Shown: piece by piece, positions 1 to 6,560 of the stretch | Position numbering within the stretch: the first letter of the stretch is position 1 | Layout of the letters: every line of letters begins with the position of its first letter | Assembly: GCA_009908925.1 (NCBI GenBank) | Contig: JAAAOH010000240.1 | Location: forward strand, 1-11,608 | DNA from: Spirochaetota bacterium | GTDB lineage: Bacteria > Spirochaetota > Spirochaetia > DSM-27196 > PWMO01 | Reading direction: 5' to 3' | DNA: 11,608 bases | Position numbers and translations under genes: made by a program | Notes under the pieces: model-generated | The model's database searches: none | Told to the model about the DNA's origin: nothing | What the model saw: only the letters and a program-made list of their open reading frames with translations

Positions 1-119
1 CGTCCGAACGCGCCGGTCTCGCAGTCGAGCTCCAGGCGCGAAATGCCGTCACCCGTGGCGTTCGGGATCCAATCGTCTGCAATGGTGTAGCTGCCGATGA
101 AAAACGTTTCGTGTTCCAT
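1..119 (-). CDS. Beta-propeller lactonase family protein (6-phosphogluconolactonase-like), N-terminal fragment
   Basis: Only the first 39 full codons lie inside the window; the gene continues beyond base 1. The translation opens MEHETFFIGSYT, then reaches GDGISRLELDCETGAFG. The 'F(I/V)G(S/T)YT ... G.GI..(L/Y).LD..TG' pattern is the first blade of the seven-bladed lactonase family (Pfam PF10282 type, 6-phosphogluconolactonase/YbhE-like), which hydrolyses sugar lactones to aldonic acids in the cytoplasm. It is the last gene seen in the minus-strand sugar operon, 76 bases after the mutarotase-like gene. I chose the ATG at 117-119 because the family motif starts just after it. An in-frame ATG at 174-176 would add 19 residues with no family resemblance, although AAAGGG lies upstream of it. 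The family call rests on about 40 residues, so it is probable rather than certain; the exact substrate is unknown. Confidence 0.68.
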   Translation of the reverse strand, partial: MEHETFFIGSYTIADDWIPNATGDGISRLELDCETGAFG

Positions 120-195
120 AGCGCGTGTGCGAACTCCAGAGGTGATGGTGCTGTCGGAGCGGATGCCCAGAAGCATCCGTCCGGCCCTTTGCAGC

Positions 196-1425
196 TTAAC
201 CGCTTAGCGTGCCCCGATCAACAAATTCGTGCGCCACGGCAGCAGTAGCCCGGAATCCCGACTCGTCATGGAAGGTGATTTCCTGTGGACCGAACTCCAC
301 GCTGACGACGCGTCGGAAGCCTTCCGGAACGGCGACCACACCCTGGACATAGTTAACCACAAACGGTTGCGCAGGCGAGAGCTCGACGGCGGTGGGGAGC
401 CCACGCGACCGGACAGGGTTGTCCACAACCGACGGCCCCAGGCCCTCTGCTACGAATGAGCAAACATCTTCGAGCCCGAGACAGCAGTTTCGCCCATTCC
501 ACGGCTGTTGGTGGCGACCACGGTTCTCCATCCAGAGAACGGTCGAGGGGAGCACGCGTGCGTCCTTCAGGGAATACCAGAGGAATCCCTCCGATGGGAA
601 AGTCACAGTGGTCCAGGCGGGCACTTCACCCGGCTGCTGGAAAACCTGGGCAATATCGACAAAACCGGGACGTGCAGGGAAGACCGACAAGTCGGCAGTA
701 GGGTTCTCGCTCCATACCGTCGGGACAGCGCGAAGCGAGGCGAACTCTGCAAGCGGTCGCAGGGCGTAGTACTCTCCGCGGGCGTGGTAGGACGTCTCTC
801 GCGGCGCGGTTATGCCATAGCGGAGCGAAGAGGTAGAAACGAGCGCGGGATTCTCCTCCGGTGCTCCTTTCAGCGTCGCATGATGTCCCAAAGGCATTGC
901 GCCACGGAAGCCCTCGAGCACGTGACGCACATACACTGCGGCATGCCCGTCCACGAGCGAAACGCTCTTGTGTACCGTTCCGGGGCGTGCCGAAGTGCTG
1001 AGCGAGAAGTCGATGTGCCGAACGGTGCGGGACTCCACGCGCTTCTTACCGCGCCCGGCGTCGGCTTCACCCGAGCCGACTGCCTCGAACCTGCCCGCAT
1101 CTTCCAGGTCCCACTCCCGGATCGCGGTCTCCCCGTGAGAGTCGTGATACTCCCCGCCGTATGAGCCGCCGGCACCGAACGGCAGACAGAAGAAATCGCC
1201 ACGGAGCGTTTGCAGCACCGGATCCGCCGGCGTTTTCTCCTCACACTGCCAGGGGCTGACATAGTACGGCTCAAAAGACACTGAGGCGCCGGCAAAGAAG
1301 CTCACCGGCGCCATCATGCCCCCTCGTTTCGTGATATGCAGGGAAACCGTGTCGTTCTCCAGCTTCCACGACTCGCGGCAGGCAACGACATCGGTGGGTG
1401 CTGATCTGCTTCGAGGGACCGGCAC
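196..1425 (-). CDS. Galactose-mutarotase-like sugar-binding protein (aldose 1-epimerase fold), function unproven
   Basis: This is a 409-residue soluble protein with no signal peptide or membrane segment. The beta-rich sequence opens with LENDTVSLHITKRGGMMAPVSF (about 22-43), typical of the first strands of mutarotase-fold proteins. It continues with YYVSPWQ (54-60), LRGDFFCLPFG (74-84), HGETA (97-101), PLGHHATLKG (178-187) and a Gly/Asn/Trp-rich segment around 301-318. The conserved His, Glu and Arg positions suggest a carbohydrate-binding face. I recall this arrangement from uncharacterised proteins of roughly 400 residues in sugar operons, not from canonical GalM. The GTG start at 1423-1425 shares its G with the TAG stop of the RraA gene (TAGTG), implying translational coupling. 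The in-frame Met pair at residues 37-38 has GAGGGGG before it, but starting there would remove the first strand. It may interconvert anomers or C5/C6 forms of the sugar used by this operon; catalysis is not established. Confidence 0.62.
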   Translation of the reverse strand: MPVPRSRSAPTDVVACRESWKLENDTVSLHITKRGGMMAPVSFFAGASVSFEPYYVSPWQCEEKTPADPVLQTLRGDFFCLPFGAGGSYGGEYHDSHGETAIREWDLEDAGRFEAVGSGEADAGRGKKRVESRTVRHIDFSLSTSARPGTVHKSVSLVDGHAAVYVRHVLEGFRGAMPLGHHATLKGAPEENPALVSTSSLRYGITAPRETSYHARGEYYALRPLAEFASLRAVPTVWSENPTADLSVFPARPGFVDIAQVFQQPGEVPAWTTVTFPSEGFLWYSLKDARVLPSTVLWMENRGRHQQPWNGRNCCLGLEDVCSFVAEGLGPSVVDNPVRSRGLPTAVELSPAQPFVVNYVQGVVAVPEGFRRVVSVEFGPQEITFHDESGFRATAAVAHEFVDRGTLSG

Positions 1426-2090
1426 TAGAGGATCCCGTACTTCCTGAAGGCCTCGGTCGACGACATCCCGTTCTCGATTTCACGGCGCACGGTTTTCTCA
1501 CCGCGGACCTTTTCGAGCGCGCGTGTAACAACCACGTCGACAACGTCCGCAGGGATGATGAGGACCCCGTCGACATCACCGAAAACCACATCTCCCGGAG
1601 CAACACGGACTCCTTCGATCTCGATACAGACCCGAAAATCCGCAACCTTCATTCTGGGGCCGGAGTCCTGCGCAAAATTGCCGCGACTGAAGACAGGAAA
1701 GTTTTGGGATAGGACCTGCGGGGTGTCTCGATGGTATCCGTTTACGACGGCGCCGGCCGCCGAGCGCGATTTCGCGGTCGCCGTCATGATCTCTCCCCAA
1801 TTCGCGCTGCGGTGGAGCGCGCCGGAGGCGATATAGACTTCGTTGGGATTCAGATCGTCCAGCGCCTGCGTCATGAGTCCGAATGGCTGTTCCTGCATCT
1901 CGAAGACATCCATCATCAGTACCGGCATAGCCGCCCCGGCAATCCGCATGTCTTCGCGGAGCGCGCGTATCTCAGGCGGCAGAAACTGATGGTACAGGCC
2001 GTGCGTGTCGAGTATATCCCCAACAACCGGGGTGTAAAGCTCCCGTCGCATCAGTTCATAGAGTTCGGTTGCTGTATTCCACGCTTTCAC
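1425..2090 (-). CDS. RraA family protein, probable metal-dependent 2-oxo-acid aldolase/decarboxylase
   Basis: This is a 221-residue cytoplasmic protein of normal length for the RraA / 4-hydroxy-4-methyl-2-oxoglutarate aldolase family (older databases mislabel it 'dimethylmenaquinone methyltransferase'). Visible family landmarks are VGDILDTHG (23-31), ANWGE (96-100), GAVVNGYHRD (113-122), FPVFSRG (131-137) and the C-terminal PGDVVFGDVDGVLIIP (165-180). Arg121-Asp122 match the substrate and metal residues of the aldolases. The upstream acidic ligand is Glu100 rather than Asp, and the acidic residue expected three after Asp122 is Gln125. Such variants occur in RraA members from sugar operons. 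Known relatives cleave or decarboxylate pyruvate-containing acids; here the natural role would be cleaving a 2-keto-3-deoxy acid made by the preceding dehydratase. Start is GTG, overlapping the upstream TGA (GTGA), with GGAGG seven bases ahead. RraA proper, the RNase E inhibitor, is less likely in this context. Confidence 0.87.
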   Translation of the reverse strand: MKAWNTATELYELMRRELYTPVVGDILDTHGLYHQFLPPEIRALREDMRIAGAAMPVLMMDVFEMQEQPFGLMTQALDDLNPNEVYIASGALHRSANWGEIMTATAKSRSAAGAVVNGYHRDTPQVLSQNFPVFSRGNFAQDSGPRMKVADFRVCIEIEGVRVAPGDVVFGDVDGVLIIPADVVDVVVTRALEKVRGEKTVRREIENGMSSTEAFRKYGIL

Positions 2091-3169
2091 GATTCAGCCT
2101 CCACACAGGTATTGAGTGCATGCATGTAGCCAAGTGCGTAGGCCATGCCCGCATGCCACGGCGCATCGCAGGTCATTTGCGGCGTGTGATCGGGAATGAG
2201 CACGCCCTGGTAGTCATACGCCTTCAGGAGCCTCATGACAGCAAGCATGTCGATGTCGCCGTCGTCTATGAAGGTCTCTACGTAGGACGGTGCGGTACCG
2301 CGAACATTCCGGAAGTGAACGTAGGCAAGCGCGTCTCGTTCGAGAAAATGCTTCAGTGTTTCAAGCAGATCGTGGCCCGGCATCTCGGCAAGCGTCCCGA
2401 GGCAGAACTCGAGACCGTTGGACTTTGACGGAAAGAGATCGAGCAGTCTGTCGTAGCGGTCGGGACGCCACACAAGCCGCGGCTGCCGGCGAACGCGTTC
2501 AACCGGCGGGTCGTCGGGATGAGCCGCGAGGATCACGCCTGCTTCTTCGGCTACGGGAAGCAGTTCTTGCAAGAACACCTCAACCCGATCCCAGAGCTCG
2601 GCCTCTGACGCGGGAGAGAGCTCCCCCGGCGCCGCCTCGGCGTCATAAACCATATTCCACACCATGCCGTTCGGAATGGGTCGTTCGTCCACACCGTTCA
2701 TGCCGACCGATTCTGCACCCCCGCGTGCAAACGCGCCCGACTGGCGGGAAGCAACACCGGCGATGCTGAAGTTGTACCCGAAAACGGGGATACCGGCCCG
2801 GCCGACGTTCCGAATTATCCGCTTGAGCCGCTCGATCTGATCTGCCCGTCGTGGTCCGCCGAGGAGCACATCGTACCAGTCGGCGGGGTCGAAGTTCTCG
2901 ATGGCAAAGAGCTCAAGGCCCGCATCTGTGAGCCGCCGCTTCAGTCGGCGCAGGGAATCCACTTCCCACACCTCGGGATCCACGCCCGCTCGTCCCCACC
3001 CCTGCTGATTGCCGACCGGCTGGTTATTCTTCTTCCCTTCGGAGTCCTGGTCTCCACCATGCGTATAGTCAACGAGGTGTACGACGGCATGCGTTGCCCC
3101 CGCCTGTCGGGCGAAGGCAAACTCGCGGTCGTTAAGCATGTGCGCATAGAACCCATATCCGATTTTCAT
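2087..3169 (-). CDS. Mannonate dehydratase (UxuA) family TIM-barrel enzyme, divergent member
   Basis: This is a 360-residue cytoplasmic enzyme. The family dehydrates D-mannonate to 2-keto-3-deoxy-D-gluconate with Mn or Fe. Family signatures seen are HPDDPP (217-222), NGLEFCLGT (251-259), YVHFRNVRG (283-291), DDGDIDM (302-308) and PDHTPQM (326-332), followed by GMAYALGYMHAL. His217, Cys256, His285 and Asp327 sit where the family's metal ligands are expected. Differences from typical UxuA are a shorter protein (E. coli about 394 residues), DHT in place of the usual DHG, and loss of the Gly-Leu-Pro-Arg stretch that follows HPDDPP, where only PR survives. A different acid-sugar substrate is therefore possible. 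The start is an ATG with AAGGAG seven bases upstream (3177-3182), just 15 bases after the SDR gene. It overlaps the RraA gene by four bases, so dehydratase and aldolase are translationally coupled. Confidence 0.86.
   Translation of the reverse strand: MKIGYGFYAHMLNDREFAFARQAGATHAVVHLVDYTHGGDQDSEGKKNNQPVGNQQGWGRAGVDPEVWEVDSLRRLKRRLTDAGLELFAIENFDPADWYDVLLGGPRRADQIERLKRIIRNVGRAGIPVFGYNFSIAGVASRQSGAFARGGAESVGMNGVDERPIPNGMVWNMVYDAEAAPGELSPASEAELWDRVEVFLQELLPVAEEAGVILAAHPDDPPVERVRRQPRLVWRPDRYDRLLDLFPSKSNGLEFCLGTLAEMPGHDLLETLKHFLERDALAYVHFRNVRGTAPSYVETFIDDGDIDMLAVMRLLKAYDYQGVLIPDHTPQMTCDAPWHAGMAYALGYMHALNTCVEAES
2098..2102 (-). promoter_or_regulatory. Shine-Dalgarno GGAGG of the RraA-family gene, deciding a GTG start
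   Basis: GGAGG lies inside the 3' end of the UxuA-family gene, seven bases before the GTG at 2088-2090. Because the first in-frame ATG is far inside the conserved domain, this site supports the GTG and the four-base GTGA overlap. Confidence 0.82.
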
Positions 3170-3176
3170 TCTCGAT

Positions 3177-3182
3177 CTCCTT
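3177..3182 (-). promoter_or_regulatory. Shine-Dalgarno AAGGAG of the UxuA-family gene
   Basis: AAGGAG on the minus strand, seven bases before the ATG at 3169, within the 15-base gap after the SDR stop. It confirms the start of the dehydratase gene. Confidence 0.85.
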
Positions 3183-3184
3183 AG

Positions 3185-3997
3185 TCACCGTGGAGGTCGG
3201 GGGTCGTACTGAACAAGTCCCTGCATGTAGCCGCCGTCGACATACAGATGAGAACCCGTCACGTAGGCCGCCTGCGGTCCGCAGAGAAATGCAACGAGCT
3301 CGGACACATCGTGCGTCTCCCCTACGCGCGAGAGTGGTATCCATTCGCGAAACCGATGCTCCCCGAACTGAGCAATCTCCTCGCGGTTCATGTCGGTGCG
3401 TATCGCGCCCGGAGCCACGGTCACTGCCCGCACGTTGTACTCTGCAAGTTCGAGGGCTGTCGCCTTGGTAAGCATCGCGACCGCAGACTTGGCAGCGCTG
3501 TAATGTGCAAAGCCCTTGCGGGGCACCGAATCATGTATTGACGAGAGATTGATGATAACGCCCGAGCTCGCCGAGTCGGCGCGAAACTGCGTCTCCATCC
3601 GTCTACCGGCCTCCTGCGTGCACAGAAACGGACCCGTAAGATTCGTGTGAAGCACTTTCGTCCAGCTCTCGTACGATATGTCCAACAAGTGCCGGCAGTC
3701 TTCGTAGCCGGCGTTGTTGATGAGCACGTCGACGCCACCAACCCACTCATCAATGGAGGAAAACATGGCGGCCACCTCCTTGGGATCACTGACGTCGGCA
3801 CCGAACGCGCGCGCGGAGTTCGGTCGAATTTCGTTCAACTCACCGACGATCCGGCCGGCTCGGTCGGCGCTCGAGCGGTAGTTCACCGCCACCTTCGCGC
3901 CGGCGTGATGCAAAACGCGCACGATCGCCTCGCCGATTCCTCGCGAGCCTCCAGTTACGACGGCTCGTTTCCCCTGGAGGTATTCATTGCCGGTCAT
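3185..3997 (-). CDS. SDR family NAD(P)-dependent oxidoreductase
   Basis: This is a 270-residue classical short-chain dehydrogenase. The Rossmann nucleotide loop TGGSRGIG is at 15-22, NNAG at 94-97, catalytic Ser at 152/153, and the Tyr166-x3-Lys170 pair (YSAAK). PGAIRT (196-201) and the C-terminal YVDGG (252-256) follow. Arg19 and the NYRSS stretch after strand two (39-43) suggest a preference for NADP(H). It sits between the transporter genes and the dehydratase gene. It could oxidise a cyclic aldose to its lactone (sugar 1-dehydrogenase) or reduce a keto acid, as Bacillus-type SDR fructuronate reductases do beside uxuA. FabG-like sequence is generic, so substrate cannot be assigned. The ATG start is preceded by AAAGGAAG about eight bases upstream. 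A 37-base gap separates it from the permease gene. Confidence 0.93.
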   Translation of the reverse strand: MTGNEYLQGKRAVVTGGSRGIGEAIVRVLHHAGAKVAVNYRSSADRAGRIVGELNEIRPNSARAFGADVSDPKEVAAMFSSIDEWVGGVDVLINNAGYEDCRHLLDISYESWTKVLHTNLTGPFLCTQEAGRRMETQFRADSASSGVIINLSSIHDSVPRKGFAHYSAAKSAVAMLTKATALELAEYNVRAVTVAPGAIRTDMNREEIAQFGEHRFREWIPLSRVGETHDVSELVAFLCGPQAAYVTGSHLYVDGGYMQGLVQYDPRPPR

Positions 3998-4034
3998 CCG
4001 AGGGCTTCCTTTCGTATGTCGTAGTCGTATCTCA

Positions 4035-5015
4035 TCAAGCTCGTCTCAAGAGCTGCAGGTTGTTCACGAAAATCGCCGTCAGAATGAGGAGGCCGCGAAC
4101 CACGAGCTGCCAGTACTGACTGATGTTGAGGAGTGTCATACCGTTTATGATCACCCCGAGAAAAACCACCCCCACGAAGGTCCCCCAGATCCGACCCTCG
4201 CCACCGAAAAGGCTCGTACCGCCGATGATGACCGCGGAGATGATCTGAAGCTCCCATCCCTCAGCGACAGTGGGAGTTCCCGACATGATCTGAGAGGAGA
4301 CCATGATACCGGTTACCGCTGCAAACGCGCCGGTCAATCCGATAACGGCGTACTTCACCTTGCGCACGTTGATTCCGTTCAGGCGAGCTGCCTCGGCGTT
4401 GCCCCCGGTTGCGTAGACCGCGCGACCGAAGTTTGTGCTCTGCATCACGAATTGCATGATGAAGAACGTGGCAAGAAACACCAGTGCCGGCACCGGGATC
4501 CCAAGTACAAAACCTCCGCCGAAGAAGTTGAACCAGTCGGGGAAGGAGGTGATGGGAAATCCGCCGGTGATAAGGTTCGCCGCACCGGACAGGATAGTCA
4601 TCAGCGCAAGAGTCGTGATGAAGGTCGGAACGGAGAATCGGTTGCGCATAAAAGCCGTGAAGACTCCGATTGACGCGCCTATGACAACCACCGATGCGAT
4701 GGATGCGATCGCGGCGACCGAAGCTCCGATTCCAGTCGCTACGAGCGCCCGGGTTAGCCAGGCGGCGACGCAGCCGGAGAAGGCAACGGCGGAACCGACA
4801 CTAAGGTCGATCTCTCCGGAGATGATCACTGTAGTCATACCGAAGGCGATGACACCCTGCAACGCCACGTTGCGCATCACATTGAGAAGATTGCGCGTCG
4901 AGAAGAACCCGGGGGCCGTGAGTGCAAGGACAATGCATAGCGTCAGGAGTACGAACTCGAGGATATATCGCTCGAGTTTCAATCGCTTCGGAAATGGCGC
5001 AGCAGTAGATGTCAA
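4035..5015 (-). CDS. CUT2 (ribose/galactose-type) sugar ABC transporter permease
   Basis: This is a 326-residue inner-membrane protein of RbsC/XylH/YtfT type, with about eight to ten hydrophobic segments and the usual CUT2 length. Family signatures are SGEIDLSVGS (66-75), the GNAEAARLNGINV cytoplasmic coupling loop (205-217) and the GGTSLFGGEGRIWGT stretch (265-279). It would form the membrane pore, probably as a homodimer, with the two-domain ATPase encoded just upstream and the periplasmic binding protein. The start is TTG at 5013-5015. No closer ATG or GTG is available, and GGAGGAG lies seven bases upstream, overlapping the last codons of the ATPase gene; the two genes are four bases apart. 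Substrate is a monosaccharide or related small polyol/acid, not defined by the sequence. Confidence 0.94.
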   Translation of the reverse strand: MTSTAAPFPKRLKLERYILEFVLLTLCIVLALTAPGFFSTRNLLNVMRNVALQGVIAFGMTTVIISGEIDLSVGSAVAFSGCVAAWLTRALVATGIGASVAAIASIASVVVIGASIGVFTAFMRNRFSVPTFITTLALMTILSGAANLITGGFPITSFPDWFNFFGGGFVLGIPVPALVFLATFFIMQFVMQSTNFGRAVYATGGNAEAARLNGINVRKVKYAVIGLTGAFAAVTGIMVSSQIMSGTPTVAEGWELQIISAVIIGGTSLFGGEGRIWGTFVGVVFLGVIINGMTLLNISQYWQLVVRGLLILTAIFVNNLQLLRRA

Positions 5016-5019
5016 ATTG

Positions 5020-6516
5020 TCACTCCTCCATACAAAGTGCGTAGAGCTGTTCCAGGCTGGTTTCAGCCGGAGATACCGATGTCTGTATACGACCGTCTCT
5101 TAGGACAATGATGCGGTCACACACGTCGAGCAGCTCTTCGAGCTCCGTTGAGACGAACAGAGAGGCGATACCCTCTCGGCTCAGAGCCCAGATGAGCTCG
5201 AAGATCTGCTGTTTCGCGTTTACGTCGATTCCCCGCGACGGCTCGTCGAAAAGGATCAGTCGGGGCCGGTCACCGAGCCAGTTGCCGATGACAACCTTCT
5301 GCTGATTGCCGCCACTCAGCGTTGCAACAGGATCCTCGAGCGACGAGAGACGGATGTCGAGGTTTTCAATCTGCCTATCGGCCAGACCGCGCTCGGCAGT
5401 CTTTTTTCTCAGGCCGTGACGCGAGGTCCGACGCATGCTTGCCCGGGTGAGATTCTCCTGAATAGAATGCCTGAGGATCAGACCTTCGGTGGCCCTGTTC
5501 TCCGGCGTAAACGCGACGCCGAGTCGTTTCATCATTTCAGGGTCCGTGCTATGGAGGACCTGACCGTCCATTGTCACTGTTCCGCTCTGAAAGGGATCCG
5601 CGCCGAATACCGAGCGCAGTAACTCCGTTCGCCCCGACCCGAGCATTCCGGCAAGCCCAAGGACCTCACCTTCACGTATGTTAAACGTGACGTCTTCGAA
5701 CCAGCTCTCGCGGGACAAGCCGTCCACCCTCAGTATGATGTGCTCCGACATCTGAGGTGCTGTAGAGCGGAGGCGGTGGCGAACCTCGCCGAACATCATC
5801 GAGACTATCCGGTCCGGCGTGGCCTCTTCGATCCCGATCCGACCGACGAGCTCCCCATCGCGAAGCACAGACACCGTATCGGCAATACGAGGCAGTTCCT
5901 GCAACCGGTGGGAGATGTACAGGATCGTGATACCCACGTCACGCAGATTGCGAATCACCTGAAAGAGCTGGTCGACCTCGTGGCGCGCCAGCGCCGATGT
6001 GGGCTCATCAAGTATCAGCACGTCAGGATCGCTTCCCACGGCCTTCGCAATCTCAACGAGCTGCTGTTGGCCGACGCTCAAATGCTTCACCGGAGTACGG
6101 AGGTCGAGATGGATCCCCAGACGCGAGAGCATTCGCTCCGCCTGGGCATCGGTCTCTCGCCAGTCGATGCGGGTGATCGAGCCGGCCGTATGAGGCAACC
6201 TGCCAAGGAGCAGGTTCTCCGCCACCGTAAGACCGGGGACCAGACTCAGCTCCTGATATACGGTGGCGATGCCCTTGTCCATGGCATCGCGCGGAGAGGC
6301 CAGCTCCAGGAGTTGTCCCCGAAGCCGCATGGAGCCACGGGTCGGCGCAACGGCCCCGGAGATCATCTTGATCGTGGTACTCTTTCCGGAGCCGTTCTTG
6401 CCGATAACAGCATGCACCTTACCGCCCTCGAAGCGAACGGTAAGGTTTTCAACTGCCACAGTACCGGGGTATACCTTTCTGAGGTTTTCAAGCGAAAGCA
6501 CCGCTTCGTCGTTCAC
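5020..6516 (-). CDS. CUT2 sugar ABC transporter ATP-binding protein, two fused ABC domains
   Basis: This is a 498-residue cytoplasmic ATPase of the RbsA/MglA/XylG type, at normal length. Domain 1 has Walker A GKNGSGKST (39-47), Q-loop Gln88, signature LSVGQQQ (146-152), Walker B LILDEPT (167-173) and switch His203. Domain 2 has the CUT2-typical degenerate Walker A GMLGSGRT (290-297, Lys replaced by Arg), signature LSGGNQQ (400-406), Walker B LILFDEPSRGID (420-431) and STELEE where domain 1 has its switch His. The asymmetry is normal for this family: domain 1 hydrolyses ATP and domain 2 does so poorly. The start is GTG at 6514-6516 with a GGGAGAG-like site about eight bases upstream. It lies 44 bases after the binding-protein gene, a usual order for sugar importers. 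Confidence 0.95.
   Translation of the reverse strand: MNDEAVLSLENLRKVYPGTVAVENLTVRFEGGKVHAVIGKNGSGKSTTIKMISGAVAPTRGSMRLRGQLLELASPRDAMDKGIATVYQELSLVPGLTVAENLLLGRLPHTAGSITRIDWRETDAQAERMLSRLGIHLDLRTPVKHLSVGQQQLVEIAKAVGSDPDVLILDEPTSALARHEVDQLFQVIRNLRDVGITILYISHRLQELPRIADTVSVLRDGELVGRIGIEEATPDRIVSMMFGEVRHRLRSTAPQMSEHIILRVDGLSRESWFEDVTFNIREGEVLGLAGMLGSGRTELLRSVFGADPFQSGTVTMDGQVLHSTDPEMMKRLGVAFTPENRATEGLILRHSIQENLTRASMRRTSRHGLRKKTAERGLADRQIENLDIRLSSLEDPVATLSGGNQQKVVIGNWLGDRPRLILFDEPSRGIDVNAKQQIFELIWALSREGIASLFVSTELEELLDVCDRIIVLRDGRIQTSVSPAETSLEQLYALCMEE
5023..5029 (-). promoter_or_regulatory. Shine-Dalgarno GGAGGAG, deciding a TTG start for the permease
   Basis: GGAGGAG is formed by the final Glu codons and stop of the ATPase gene and lies seven bases before the TTG at 5013-5015. 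This strong, well-spaced site explains use of a rare initiator and points to coupled translation of ATPase and permease. Confidence 0.82.
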
Positions 6517-6560
6517 CGCTGTATCTCTCCCTCAGGCGTTCCCCGTCTTCTGGTCATTCA

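Noticed and set aside
508..1164. 218-codon plus-strand open frame opposite the mutarotase-like gene
   Set aside because: It is low in family-like features, lies wholly inside the coupled minus-strand gene and has no promoter or Shine-Dalgarno.
3987..5103. Plus-strand open frames opposite the permease gene (3987-4673 and 4435-5103)
   Set aside because: The minus strand codes an unmistakable CUT2 permease; these are antisense shadows.
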